Below, piece by piece: positions 31,468 to 40,352 of a DNA stretch of 49,711 nucleotides. The notes under the pieces were generated by a model, which saw only the letters and a program-made list of their open reading frames with translations, was not told the DNA's origin and searched no databases. The stretch's first letter is position 1; each line of letters begins with the position of its first letter. Position numbers and translations under genes: made by a program. This stretch comes from Lacticaseibacillus suibinensis (GTDB lineage: Bacteria > Bacillota > Bacilli > Lactobacillales > Lactobacillaceae): the NCBI RefSeq assembly GCF_003946175.1, contig NZ_RHOK01000019.1:1-49711 (forward strand), given 5' to 3'.

Positions 31468-31477
31468 ACCTATCAAT

Positions 31478-31657
31478 CCCTGCAATGTAAGTAGAACCGT
31501 TCAGGAAGCGCAATCTTGACTGTGAATTGCGCCTGGTGTTCGAAACCGACTTGCAGATGAACCGATAATTTAATGAACTGACAAAGTGTGAAGCGCTGCT
31601 TCGAACGAGGATGGTACCGCCCAGGAATGGGTGCCTCGACGAAGCGGTGCTTTTTGT
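31478..31657 (+). ncRNA. T-box leader RNA for proBA
   Basis: The T-box sequence GAACGAGGATGGTACCGC is at 31603-31620. It is followed by the right arm of a terminator (CCTCG-A-CGAAGCGGTGC, then TTTTTG), whose left arm, GCGCTGCTTCG, lies at about 31593. Stem I is closed by CTGCAA and TTGCAG. A CCG followed by A (31546-31549) is a good candidate proline specifier. Uncharged tRNA-Pro would stabilise the antiterminator and switch on proline synthesis. The family is certain; the specifier codon is inferred from position and downstream genes. Confidence 0.9.
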
Positions 31658-31676
31658 TTTCGAAAGGATGTTGACG

Positions 31677-32474
31677 ATGGTTTCCCGAGTGGTGGTAAAA
31701 ATTGGCACCAGCAGTTTGATTTATCCCAATGGTCAGGTGAATTTACAAACGATTGACCGCCTGGCGTATACCTTATCAGCGGTGAAAAATAGCGGCTGTG
31801 AAGTGGTGCTGGTGACTTCAGGGGCCATCGGGGTCGGCTTGGCCAGCCGCCGGATGACTGCGCGGCCCAAGGCGATTGCCGCCCAGCAGGCGCTAGCCGC
31901 GATTGGCCAGTCCGAGCTGATGCGGCTATACAGCGAGCGCTTTAGCGATTACGGCACGACGATTGCCCAACTCTTGCTGACCCATGATGTCTTTGATTAT
32001 CCGCTCACCAAGCAGCATGTGCTGGACACCATTCAGACCTTGCTGGCGCAGCAGGTGATTCCCGTGATCAACGAAAATGATTCGGTGGCGACGGATGAGC
32101 TGGCGCATCGCACCACGTTTGGCGATAACGATCAACTTTCAGCGCTGGTGGCCACCCAGATTGATGCTGATCAGCTGATAGTCTTGTCTGATATTGACGG
32201 GTTGTATGATAAGGACCCGCATCAGTTTACCGATGCGCGGCTGGTGCCAGTCGTCACAACGCCGGCGATGTTGGCCGCGGCGGCCGCTGGTGGCAGCAGC
32301 TCGCGCTTCGGCACTGGTGGCATGGTGACGAAACTCCGCGCCGCCAAAGCAATGATGACCGCCGGCAAGCAAATGGTGCTGTGTTCTGGCCAAGATCCGC
32401 GCCTGGTGCTCCAGGTGCTGGCAGGTGAGCAAGTGGGCACGCGCTTTGGCCAAGTGAAGGAGGAAATGCGATGA
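31677..32474 (+). CDS. proB: Glutamate 5-kinase
   Basis: 265 residues, first step of proline synthesis (ATP + glutamate to glutamyl 5-phosphate). Amino-acid kinase fold: VVVKIGTSSL at the start, the VTSGAIGVG loop, INENDSV and the FGDNDQLSALVA segment. It lacks the PUA domain of longer enzymes, as is common in lactobacilli. The ATG at 31677 lies 9 bases after AAAGG; an in-frame ATG at 31668 abuts that site. The stop overlaps the proA start by ATGA-type coupling. Controlled by the T-box upstream. Confidence 0.95.
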   Translation: MVSRVVVKIGTSSLIYPNGQVNLQTIDRLAYTLSAVKNSGCEVVLVTSGAIGVGLASRRMTARPKAIAAQQALAAIGQSELMRLYSERFSDYGTTIAQLLLTHDVFDYPLTKQHVLDTIQTLLAQQVIPVINENDSVATDELAHRTTFGDNDQLSALVATQIDADQLIVLSDIDGLYDKDPHQFTDARLVPVVTTPAMLAAAAAGGSSSRFGTGGMVTKLRAAKAMMTAGKQMVLCSGQDPRLVLQVLAGEQVGTRFGQVKEEMR

Positions 32475-33712
32475 TTGATTTAAATCAAATGGGGCAACAA
32501 GCCCAAGCCGCCGCCCAAGTGCTGGCGCAGTTGGAGACCGCCACGAAAAATCAGGCGCTGCTGGCCATGGCGTCTGAGCTAACCGCCCACACCGAACAGA
32601 TTTTGGCCGCCAACGCGCGTGATTTAGCGGCAGCCAGTGACCAGCCCGCCAAGTTCACCGATCGCCTGCGCCTGACCCCAGCGCGCATCAGCGATATGGC
32701 CAATGGCTTGACCAGTGTGGCGGCCTTACCTGATCCAACGGCCCGCATCGATGGTGGCTTCACCAACGCAGCGGGGCTTTCGATTATTCAAAAACGGGTC
32801 CCGCTGGGCGTGGTAGGTATGATTTACGAAGCCCGCCCGAATGTCACCGTCGATGCTGCAGGGCTGACGCTGAAAAGCGGTAACGCCGTGATCCTGCGCG
32901 GCGGGAAAGAGGCCCTGCAGTCCAACCTGGCCTTAACCCAAGTGCTGCAAACCGCGTTGACCAAGGTGGGCTTGCCGGCGCAGGCGGTGCAGTTGGTGGC
33001 GGATCCGAGCCGCGCCTTGGCCAATGACATGATGCATCTGACGGCCTATATCGATGTTCTCATTCCCCGCGGTGGCGCCGGTCTGATTCAGGCGGTGGTC
33101 AACACCGCTACCGTGCCGGTGATTGAAACCGGGGCGGGGAATTGTCACATTTATGTGGATCAAGCGGCTGACCTGGCAATGGCCAAGGCGATTGTGGTTA
33201 ACGCCAAGGTGCAGCGGCCCAGCGTCTGCAACGCCGCCGAGAAGTTGTTGATTCATCAAGCGGTCGCTGCCGATTACTTGCCAGCCTTGGCGGCGGCGCT
33301 GCAGGCGCATGGGGTAGCGTTGCGTGGGGATGAGGCGGCCAGGGCGATTGTGCCTAATATGGCGGCAGCAACCGCGGCCGATTGGGATACCGAATATAAT
33401 GACTTGATCATGGCCGTTAAGGTGGTCGCCGATGAGGACGAAGCGATTGCCCATATTAACCGCCACAACACGAAACATTCTGAAAGCATCATTACCGATG
33501 ATTACGCCAGCAGTGAACGCTTTTTGAGTCGGGTCGACGCCGCTTGTGTCTACGTGAACGCTTCGACCCGGTTTACCGATGGCGAGCAGTTTGGTTTTGG
33601 CGCCGAAATCGGGATCAGCACGCAGAAGCTGCACGCCCGCGGACCAATGGGCTTGGCCGCCCTAACCACCACCAAGTATCAAATCCGGGGCAATGGTCAG
33701 GTGCGCGAGTAG
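32471..33712 (+). CDS. proA: Gamma-glutamyl phosphate reductase
   Basis: 413 residues, second step of proline synthesis. Aldehyde-dehydrogenase superfamily: GVVGMIYEARPNVT, KSGNAVILRGGKEA, the catalytic Cys in RPSVCNAAEKLL and the C-terminal TKYQIRGNGQVR. AAGGAGG within the end of proB serves as the ribosome site. Full length and intact. No proC is present in the window. Confidence 0.96.
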   Translation: MIDLNQMGQQAQAAAQVLAQLETATKNQALLAMASELTAHTEQILAANARDLAAASDQPAKFTDRLRLTPARISDMANGLTSVAALPDPTARIDGGFTNAAGLSIIQKRVPLGVVGMIYEARPNVTVDAAGLTLKSGNAVILRGGKEALQSNLALTQVLQTALTKVGLPAQAVQLVADPSRALANDMMHLTAYIDVLIPRGGAGLIQAVVNTATVPVIETGAGNCHIYVDQAADLAMAKAIVVNAKVQRPSVCNAAEKLLIHQAVAADYLPALAAALQAHGVALRGDEAARAIVPNMAAATAADWDTEYNDLIMAVKVVADEDEAIAHINRHNTKHSESIITDDYASSERFLSRVDAACVYVNASTRFTDGEQFGFGAEIGISTQKLHARGPMGLAALTTTKYQIRGNGQVRE

Positions 33713-33770
33713 CTCGCCGCATCATCGCGAAATGATAAAGATTTAATTTTCTTCTTATAAAATTCACATG

Positions 33771-33799
33771 CCTGGTTTATTATTAAGACAATAAACAGG
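33771..33799. promoter_or_regulatory. Inverted repeat before the serine hydrolase gene
   Basis: CCTGGTTTATT pairs with AATAAACAGG (one unpaired base) and lies directly before the ribosome site GGGAG of the next gene. It could be an operator or a small hairpin in the mRNA leader. Confidence 0.4.
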
Positions 33800-33810
33800 G
33801 AGCAAAAGGC

Positions 33811-34797
33811 ATGCGCAGAAAAAAACGGCCAATTTGGCATCGCATCATTCCATTCAGTTTACTGGTCATTAGCGTGCTTTGGCTGGCAGTGGCGGCGATT
33901 GTGCATGAGGTGACGGCCGATGACGCCACCGATGCGGCAGACGCGCCAGTGGCGGTGAGCAGTAGCGTCAGCGCTAGCAGTAACAGTGCCAGCAAGGTGA
34001 GTAGCACGGTCAAGGCTGCGACGCTGAGCAAAACGCAAGTGGCAGCCAAACAGCAACGCATCAAGCAGGCGCTGAACACGTATCTGGCGCAGATTACTAA
34101 AAGCGGCCATGTCGCGGTGAGTTTCTACAACTTAGCACCAGTGGCTGGGAGCAGTGCCGCTAAGGCCAAAGACGCGGCAGTGTACGCAGAAGGGGCGCTG
34201 GCCACCAGCGCCAATGCCCAAACCCAGATGGTGGCGGCGTCCACCTATAAGCTCTATATCACTGCTTGGCTGTTTCACGAAGTGGCCACTGGCGCCAAGA
34301 CCTGGACCAGCAGCGACGAAAGCGGGTTTCAGGCGATGATCGTCAACAGTCAAAATGATTATGCGGAATCAGTGCTGAAAAGCTCCGGCGGCACGCCCAT
34401 CAACACCTACCTGAGCCAATTTGGGATTACCAGTCCGTTTCACTACTCAGGGGCGGCCACCACCAGCAGTGACAACCTGCTGACGATGCTCAAGCTCCTG
34501 GTGAAAGGGCAAGGCCCGTTTGCCAATGCCACTTATCGGAACAAATTGCTTACGGCCATGGGCAAGCAGGTGTACCGTGATGGGATTCCCGCCGCCGCCA
34601 GTGCCACTGACCCAGGCAGCACGGTGCAAGATAAAGTGGGCTGGCTGGGCACTACCGATAATGACGCGGCAATCGTGACGACGGCCTCAGGTCAACGTTA
34701 CTTGTTGGTGATTATGACCGATAATGGGAGTTACCAAAATTTCTCGGCGATTAAGACCTACGCCGAGAAAATTCAAACCATTGTGTATGGTAGTTAA
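33811..34797 (+). CDS. Exported class A beta-lactamase-like serine hydrolase
   Basis: 328 residues with an N-terminal membrane anchor (about 14-31), then a Ser/Ala/Val-rich linker to about residue 75. The hydrolase domain has the SxxK motif S-T-Y-K at 144-147, an SxN-like motif in VNSQNDYAES and a KVG in place of KTG. It probably acts on peptidoglycan or a related substrate outside the cell; true beta-lactamase activity is not implied. GGAG lies 8 bases before the ATG. Confidence 0.82.
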   Translation: MRRKKRPIWHRIIPFSLLVISVLWLAVAAIVHEVTADDATDAADAPVAVSSSVSASSNSASKVSSTVKAATLSKTQVAAKQQRIKQALNTYLAQITKSGHVAVSFYNLAPVAGSSAAKAKDAAVYAEGALATSANAQTQMVAASTYKLYITAWLFHEVATGAKTWTSSDESGFQAMIVNSQNDYAESVLKSSGGTPINTYLSQFGITSPFHYSGAATTSSDNLLTMLKLLVKGQGPFANATYRNKLLTAMGKQVYRDGIPAAASATDPGSTVQDKVGWLGTTDNDAAIVTTASGQRYLLVIMTDNGSYQNFSAIKTYAEKIQTIVYGS

Positions 34798-34935
34798 CGG
34801 TCGCACCAAGCATATGTGAAAAATGAGGTTAAGTACACTTCTGGTGTTGCTTGGCCTTTTTTAATGCAGCATTAATAATAGTGCAGAAAATCACAAAATA
34901 ACGTCCGTCTTTTTAAATATAATTAATAAATTATA

Positions 34936-34963
34936 TTGACCATAAGAATGCTGGTGGTATACT
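34936..34963 (+). promoter_or_regulatory. Promoter of the small-protein pair
   Basis: TTGACC and TATACT with a 16-base spacer, about 30 bases before the ATG at 34994. Confidence 0.75.
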
Positions 34964-34993
34964 CGATTTATAAAAAGAAATGGAGGCGCTATC

Positions 34994-35245
34994 ATGACAG
35001 CTATTACCAGACAAGCCATCGTTCGTTGCCACGCCAACGGCAACATGGAACACGATTTTATCGGCACCATCAAAAAATGCTACGAGAATTCTGCGCTGGT
35101 CATGATCGAGCAATTCGATCCGGCAGACCGGATGAATGCTCGCGACTTGCTGTATCAAGCCGTGATTTCAAAGCGCCAAATGGAGGTGCTGACGCCAGGA
35201 ATTTCCGAACAGCAGCAGCTCGAAGAGGACGAAGCCGCCAGTTAA
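34994..35245 (+). CDS. Small protein of unknown function, paralogue A
   Basis: 83 residues, paralogous to the next gene: FIGTIKKCYENSALVMIEQF here matches FTGTVEKLYANAALLTIDQF there. The N-terminal half looks like a small beta-barrel (KOW/SH3-like) and the C-terminus is acidic (QLEEDEAAS). GGAGGCGC lies about 6 bases before the ATG. Short proteins of this type are common in lactobacilli, but I know no proven role. Confidence 0.8.
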   Translation: MTAITRQAIVRCHANGNMEHDFIGTIKKCYENSALVMIEQFDPADRMNARDLLYQAVISKRQMEVLTPGISEQQQLEEDEAAS

Positions 35246-35313
35246 GACGGCACTGGGCCAATTATGGTATAATAGACGACGTTGCATGTCGTTAACGACA
35301 AGGGGGAACTTTT

Positions 35314-35559
35314 TTGGCCCAAGAAATCAATGTCGGCGAAACCGTCGACGTCACAAAGAGCAAGCAGGTCCCGTTGAGCTTTACCGGGACGGTGGAAAAG
35401 TTATATGCCAACGCCGCGTTACTGACGATTGATCAGTTCGCAAAAAAAGACCACGAAACGGTTGAGGATCTCAAACACAAAACCGTGGTCAATTATAAAG
35501 ACATCACCAAAGACGGTGAAGCGGTCCAGCCGCCCGTCCCTGATGACGCGAAGAAGTAG
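35314..35559 (+). CDS. Small protein of unknown function, paralogue B
   Basis: 81 residues beginning with a TTG that is 8 bases after AGGGGG. It shares the F-x-GT-x2-K-x-Y-x-N-x-AL core with the gene before it and adds a VEDLKHKTVVNYKDI segment. A near-consensus TGGTATAAT extended -10 at about 35264 suggests its own promoter. The two genes look like an old tandem duplication. Confidence 0.8.
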   Translation: MAQEINVGETVDVTKSKQVPLSFTGTVEKLYANAALLTIDQFAKKDHETVEDLKHKTVVNYKDITKDGEAVQPPVPDDAKK

Positions 35560-35656
35560 GCCCTTGGGTCTATTTTTTATGCCATTTTTGTTCAAGCATT
35601 ATATTCGCTTTTTATATCGACTTTTGGGTATGCTTGGGAGGTAAAGGAGGGATGAT

Positions 35657-35893
35657 ATGCCAGATTTTGATGCCATGAAAGACAAGGTCGCTGGCAAGGT
35701 GAAGGAAGCCGCCGGTAAGGTCACCAACAATGAAAAGTTGGAAGCCAAAGGCAAGGCCCAAAACCTGAAGGGCCAGGCCGAAGCAAAGCTGGATGCCGCC
35801 AAAAAAGACGCCGCTGCGAAAGCAGATGACGTCAAAGAGAAGGCAGCCGAAAAATTCAACGATGCCGTGGATCACGTGCAGCATGACGACTAA
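35657..35893 (+). CDS. CsbD-family stress protein
   Basis: 78 residues, Lys/Ala/Asp-rich and helical, with the CsbD pattern MKDKVAGKVKEAAGKVTNNE followed by a KAEAKGKAQNLKGQAE-type repeat. CsbD proteins are induced by general stress in Bacillus; their mechanism is unknown. AAAGGAGG precedes the ATG by 6 bases. A strong terminator follows. Confidence 0.92.
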   Translation: MPDFDAMKDKVAGKVKEAAGKVTNNEKLEAKGKAQNLKGQAEAKLDAAKKDAAAKADDVKEKAAEKFNDAVDHVQHDD

Positions 35894-35901
35894 TCATCCA
35901 A

Positions 35902-35935
35902 AAAAGGGCGTCTGGCCTTGGCCAGACGCCCTTTT
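35902..35935. terminator. Bidirectional terminator between csbD-like and GHMP kinase genes
   Basis: A perfect 15-bp stem (AAAAGGGCGTCTGGC with its complement) and a 4-base loop between convergent genes; A and T runs on the two sides let it work in both directions. Confidence 0.93.
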
Positions 35936-35938
35936 GAG

Positions 35939-36742
35939 TTAAACCTGCGTTACCCCACGCCGGGACAAGTGAAATGGGGCGACGGTGCCGGCAGTGAGCT
36001 GTTGCTGCAGCCGGGGGAAGAAATCCTCATGCTCAGTGAGCGCCAGGCACACCAGCGCCGGGCCGTTGGCAGAAACGAAAGTCGTAAACCCGCCTGCTGC
36101 CAGCACCGCGCGGGAGACCATTTCGGCATGCGGATAGTAGCCGGCAGTCACTTGGGAGCGCAACGGGAAATGCTGCTGCAACCAGGCACCATCGGCATTC
36201 ATCATCGCGTTCATCACGCTGCGGGCCGAAACGCCTTGCGTGCAAGGCGTAGGGTCAACCGGCGTTTCCACCACCTGGTCCGGCACGTAAATCGCGCCTT
36301 GAACCAGCTCGGTGCCGAAGTTGATGATGTTGTTCGGCCGCGCGTAGACCAGACAGCCACCGAACAAGCTGGCCTGAATGGCCGCCTGATTGGGTTCGAA
36401 AAAGGCGGCCATGTTCAGCTTGCGGGTCAAAGTGATCGGCTGCTGGCTCAGCGTTTCAGCCAGTTCGATGCCTAAAATCGTTGCGGCCAAAGAAGCCCCT
36501 AAGCCAACACTGGGCGTGACCGTGGTGTTCAAGGTCAGTTCATGGGGCACCAGCATGGGATCCAGCGCCAACGCCACATCAATAATCAGGTTGGTTTGAT
36601 CCGTGGGCAGCGTCTGGTCATTGGCAGTGATCTGCCATTCAAAGCTTTCCTCGCCGATGCTTAAGGTGACGCCACGGTCAATGGCCAGCGCCAAATCAGG
36701 TTGAATTCGTGATGTAATCGTGCCAGGCACCCATATCGCCAT
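35939..36742 (-). CDS. GHMP kinase, homoserine-kinase-like
   Basis: 267 residues. The GHMP ATP-binding motif appears as TPSVGLGASLAATILG (near residue 92). The rest is similar in layout to ThrB-type homoserine kinases: short N-terminal VPGTITSRIQPD and C-terminal SANGPALVCLAL corresponding to the third GHMP motif. No threonine-pathway gene is adjacent, so the substrate is uncertain. It converges with the CsbD gene. Confidence 0.65.
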   Translation of the reverse strand: MAIWVPGTITSRIQPDLALAIDRGVTLSIGEESFEWQITANDQTLPTDQTNLIIDVALALDPMLVPHELTLNTTVTPSVGLGASLAATILGIELAETLSQQPITLTRKLNMAAFFEPNQAAIQASLFGGCLVYARPNNIINFGTELVQGAIYVPDQVVETPVDPTPCTQGVSARSVMNAMMNADGAWLQQHFPLRSQVTAGYYPHAEMVSRAVLAAGGFTTFVSANGPALVCLALTEHEDFFPRLQQQLTAGTVAPFHLSRRGVTQV

Positions 36743-36862
36743 CTTAAGTCCTCCATATCATGAGATAAGAATAAGTATATCTAATTATATTCTCATTTTC
36801 CAGCCTTTTTTCGGATTTTCAGTGAAAATGGTATACTAAGCGAGTGATAGGGAGGTTGACGG

Positions 36863-37540
36863 ATGGTCAAACTGGTCTTACTCAGGCACGGCGAAAGTGC
36901 CGCAAATTTTTCTAATACCTATACCGGCTGGTCCGATGTCCCGCTGACGGCGCATGGCGTCGCCCAGGCGCAGGCGGCCGGGCAGGCGCTGGCGGCACAG
37001 CAAATTTTGTTCGGGCATGTGCATACGTCGGTGCTCAAACGGGCCATCGAAACGGCCTACCTGGTGCAAGATGCGATTGGCCAAAACTGGCTCCCCATCA
37101 CCAAATCTTGGCGCTTGAATGAGCGGCATTACGGGGCCTTGCGCGGCATCAACAAGGACGAAACGCGCCAGCTCTTTGGCGCTCAGCAAGTGGCCTTGTG
37201 GCGGCGCAGTTACACCAACCGCCCGCCGTTGTTGGTCAATCCCAGCCGGAGCCGGCGCTATCACCGCTTCCCGGCCAGCATCATTCCTCGCGGTGAAAGT
37301 CTGCAGGACGCCGAGACGCGTTTGATTGCCTACTGGAGCGATGAACTGGCACCGCGCCTGTTGCGCCAGGAGAACCAGTTGGTGGTCGCGCATGGTTCAA
37401 CGCTGCGGGCCCTGATTAAATATTTGGAAGCCATTCCCGATGATCAAATCGATCAGGTGGAGGTGGCCAATGCCCAGCCGATTGTTTACACCTTAGACGA
37501 CCGGTTGCACATTGTGGCTAAAACTGTCATCACCAAATGA
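36863..37540 (+). CDS. Histidine phosphatase / 2,3-BPG-dependent phosphoglycerate mutase type
   Basis: 225 residues. Catalytic RHGESAAN at 8-15, the second-half [11 protein letters not shown] with the acid residue, and [15 protein letters not shown] with the second His. The layout is that of GpmA, with the YTNRPP segment. It may be the glycolytic enzyme or a paralogue; several copies are usual in lactobacilli. GGAGG is close before the ATG and TATACT at about 36831 is a probable -10. Confidence 0.82.
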   Translation: MVKLVLLRHGESAANFSNTYTGWSDVPLTAHGVAQAQAAGQALAAQQILFGHVHTSVLKRAIETAYLVQDAIGQNWLPITKSWRLNERHYGALRGINKDETRQLFGAQQVALWRRSYTNRPPLLVNPSRSRRYHRFPASIIPRGESLQDAETRLIAYWSDELAPRLLRQENQLVVAHGSTLRALIKYLEAIPDDQIDQVEVANAQPIVYTLDDRLHIVAKTVITK

Positions 37541-37547
37541 AGCCACG

Positions 37548-37575
37548 AAAAAAGCCGCATCGCTGCGGCTTTTTT
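37548..37575. terminator. Bidirectional terminator between the mutase gene and pepC
   Basis: AAAAAAGCCGCA and its complement form a perfect 12-bp stem with the loop TCGC, serving both convergent genes. Confidence 0.95.
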
Positions 37576-37583
37576 GAATCTCA

Positions 37584-38924
37584 TTAAGCTAAGGCTCCCA
37601 TTGGATCCCATGGCTTCAGGACAGTTGGGTGATCGTATTCATTCTTGATGACATCTTGCAGGTCTTGGCTCAGGTACTTCTTGTTGATGACCACTTGGTA
37701 AACGAATTCGTCGAACCAAGCATCACTCGCAACGAAGTAACCTTTGTCGCCGGCTTTTTCACCCCAAGAGTTTTCAACCTTCCACTTGGTTGGCTGGCCG
37801 TCAACAATGTCCACCCCGGTGATAACCATGGCGTGAGTCATCAGGCTTTCGCCGTAATCCAAGCGATCAGCCTTGGTCATGTCGAAGTTGGCGTTGAACA
37901 GACCGTTCTTGTCGAACAAGGCTGGATCCATGATGCCCAGCTTGCTGTCAGAGGACTGACCAACATCGGAACCGAACCAGACGGTTTCGCCGTTTTCCAG
38001 CTGCTTGATGGCCAGTTGCTTGAGGTTGTCCACGGTCAGGTTCAAGTGGCGTACTTCGCGGCCGCCAATGACATTGCCCAGCATCTCAACGGTGTACAGG
38101 TGGTTATAAGGCTTGTCTGCCGTAGGGGCATTGATTAAGCTCTGGAACGCGTTGGTGTCCCAGCCAATGTACTTTTCGTAGAAAGTGCGAGGGGTCAAGT
38201 CGCGGTCGATGTGGTAGTTCTTGTCATCGTCGCGATATTCGAAGTCGAACTTGGTTGGTGGCACGCCCAGCGTGTAAGCCAAAATCCGGTAATCTTCGGA
38301 GAGCATCTGGTCCTTGGCTGTTTGAATGTCTTCAGCGCTGGCGTTGTCAGCGACAAGCTTGCGCAGGGTCACAGCGTCTTTGCGCAACTTCAGGTTCAAG
38401 ACTTTGTTCATCTGACCAGAAGCAGAGGAGCTGAAGGTTTCAGGCATCACGGACTTCGGCACGATCCCGTACTTGTCGATGATGGCAGTCAGCATATCCC
38501 ACTGACCACCATCGCCCTGAGGGTTGGCCATCAGCCAAGCCACTTTGCGGCTATCGATGTCTTCACCGGCCGTCTTCAAGACGTTTTCGTAGAAGTAGTT
38601 GGACTTTTCGAATTTGTCCCAGAAGAAAGTAAAGTTCTGGGAGAGTTCGAAGCCTTTGATTTTGAATTGTTGTTGAATGTCATGACGCATCGTGTTCAAT
38701 GCGGCGAACATCCAGCAGCGGCCGGATTGTTTCTGGTCGGCCACGGTGCCGGTGCTCAAATCGATGGAGAAGGTTTTCTCCATTGTGGTTTGGCTGTGCA
38801 CGTCCTCGCTGGACTTCAGCACCCCGTTGTTCATGACGGCTTTTTGGATGGCCGCGCTGCCTGGGGTATTTTCCAGGTCAGCTTGGTACTTAGCAAGATC
38901 TTCAGCAGTAACTGCCTTTGACAT
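37584..38924 (-). CDS. pepC: Aminopeptidase C (bleomycin hydrolase family)
   Basis: 446 residues, the cytoplasmic cysteine aminopeptidase of lactic acid bacteria that trims peptides during growth on protein. Catalytic Cys70 in SGRCWMF, His in MTHAMVITG (about 362) and Asn in ENSWGEK (about 384) are all present, and the protein ends with the self-inserting C-terminal arm (PMGALA). AAAGGAG lies 8 bases before the ATG. Length matches known PepC. Confidence 0.97.
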   Translation of the reverse strand: MSKAVTAEDLAKYQADLENTPGSAAIQKAVMNNGVLKSSEDVHSQTTMEKTFSIDLSTGTVADQKQSGRCWMFAALNTMRHDIQQQFKIKGFELSQNFTFFWDKFEKSNYFYENVLKTAGEDIDSRKVAWLMANPQGDGGQWDMLTAIIDKYGIVPKSVMPETFSSSASGQMNKVLNLKLRKDAVTLRKLVADNASAEDIQTAKDQMLSEDYRILAYTLGVPPTKFDFEYRDDDKNYHIDRDLTPRTFYEKYIGWDTNAFQSLINAPTADKPYNHLYTVEMLGNVIGGREVRHLNLTVDNLKQLAIKQLENGETVWFGSDVGQSSDSKLGIMDPALFDKNGLFNANFDMTKADRLDYGESLMTHAMVITGVDIVDGQPTKWKVENSWGEKAGDKGYFVASDAWFDEFVYQVVINKKYLSQDLQDVIKNEYDHPTVLKPWDPMGALA

Positions 38925-39429
38925 GTTCCGTTCACTCCTTTAATTAGAAAATAATGATACATTCTCAGACTTTCTCAGTTTAGCATAAAGCCGCAGGGGA
39001 AGGAACCCGCGCCGACTGAAAAAACGCAAGCAATGTTGACCCCAAAATGAAAATCAGCTGACAAAAGCCTTGCCGACGAATTTTGGTGGTTGTAAACGCA
39101 GGCACAAACAGCGGTGATTGACGGTGGCTGCCGCGTCGGCCTAGACTGAGGTTAGCGGCCGGCGCAACGACCGGCTGGCGTTATGGTATGCCCCAAGCTG
39201 ACGTGATCAATGCTATCCGGCAAAGGAATCTTGCAAAAATTGACTGTTCCGACAAGACCGGGAATGTTATGGTTAACTAGGATTCCTATCACAAGGAACT
39301 GAACGCTGAACGGGCCGGTCAAGCCAATGCGGCTAGCGGGTGGCCATCGGCGCGGACTGAAATTAGGATTGACCGTCGTTGTGTCTTGACGCAATGGCGA
39401 TGAAAACGGTGCTCGGAGGGAGTTTGTTT
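38925..39429. other. Intergenic region between pepC and the glycosylation locus
   Basis: No convincing gene. A plus-strand frame from ATG 39188 has 30 codons to a TAG at 39278-39280 and stays open for 40 more codons to TGA 39401-39403; it lacks a ribosome site. GCCGGC/GCCGGT-rich inverted sequences near 39157-39176 could form a hairpin. The region should hold the promoters of pepC (left part) and of the GT8 gene, but I see no clear consensus boxes. Confidence 0.5.
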
Positions 39430-40323
39430 ATGGCAAAAAATGCAGTGGTGTATACGGTCAGTGGCCCGCACATTTTACTTTGCGCCACCTCGGTTGCTTC
39501 TTTGATCGACCATTATCAAAGCGAAGCGGCGCTTGATATCCTGGTGGTCACAGAAGGCGAGCTTGATGCCGATGTTGCGCTACTGCGTGAGTTGCCTGAC
39601 TTCTACCAGAAACCGCAAGTTCATTTGTTTGTCTGGCAAAAGCCGCCCATCACCTCTGAACTCAAGCACTACGATAATGCGCGGTTCGGGCAGGTGACCT
39701 TGTGGCGGCTGTTCGTGCCGGCGTATTTTCCTAATTACGAACAGCTTTTGATGATCGATAACGACACCATCGTCATGGCCGATATTTCGCCACTGTTCAG
39801 CCTGAATCAGCCAGGTAACGTGATGGCGGCAGTGCCAGATTTCTACTATTACACGTTAAACCCGCCGGTTGACCAAAATGTCTTACCGGATTTTCCGAGC
39901 ATGAAGGCGTACTTCAACTCCGGGGTGCTGGTCATCAATGTGGCCCTGTATAACGAGCAGTTCAAGCCGGAGATGCTGGTTGAGCGTGCGGATCAGGCTA
40001 ATTACCAATACCCTGATCAAACGTTGCTCAATCTGTTGACGGCGGGCAAGGTGACCTTGCTCCCGTTCCGGTACAACTTCCAAAAAGACGATGACTGGCT
40101 GACCCACTGGGCGCAGCAAACCGACCCGGCAGTGGCTGCTGACATGACCGCGGAGCGCCAGCACGTGGTGATTCGCCATTTTCTCAGCAATCTCTATGGC
40201 TACCGGCCGTGGGGTCATTTGGCGGTGATGGATGAATTCGAAGCCGCTTTTTGGCAGTACTTCAGCCAAACTCGGGAATTTTTCACAACAGAAACCAAGC
40301 GCAGAGGGTTGAACCACTATTAA
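39430..40323 (+). CDS. Family 8 glycosyltransferase
   Basis: 297 residues. Typical GT8 features: the VYTVSGPHILLCATSVASL start, the DxD motif in MIDNDTIVM and the second half AYFNSGVLVINVALY with DQTLLN. GT8 enzymes in accessory Sec loci extend glycans on serine-rich adhesins, using UDP-glucose or UDP-galactose. GGAGGGAG lies 7 bases before the ATG at 39430, which is preferred to an in-frame ATG at 39379. First gene of the locus. Confidence 0.9.
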   Translation: MAKNAVVYTVSGPHILLCATSVASLIDHYQSEAALDILVVTEGELDADVALLRELPDFYQKPQVHLFVWQKPPITSELKHYDNARFGQVTLWRLFVPAYFPNYEQLLMIDNDTIVMADISPLFSLNQPGNVMAAVPDFYYYTLNPPVDQNVLPDFPSMKAYFNSGVLVINVALYNEQFKPEMLVERADQANYQYPDQTLLNLLTAGKVTLLPFRYNFQKDDDWLTHWAQQTDPAVAADMTAERQHVVIRHFLSNLYGYRPWGHLAVMDEFEAAFWQYFSQTREFFTTETKRRGLNHY

Positions 40324-40352
40324 TGTGGTTACCCACATAGAGGAGAGTAAAT

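Noticed and set aside
32933-33634. Long minus-strand frame opposite proA
   Set aside because: GC-rich coding sequence often leaves such frames open; proA is intact and of normal length.
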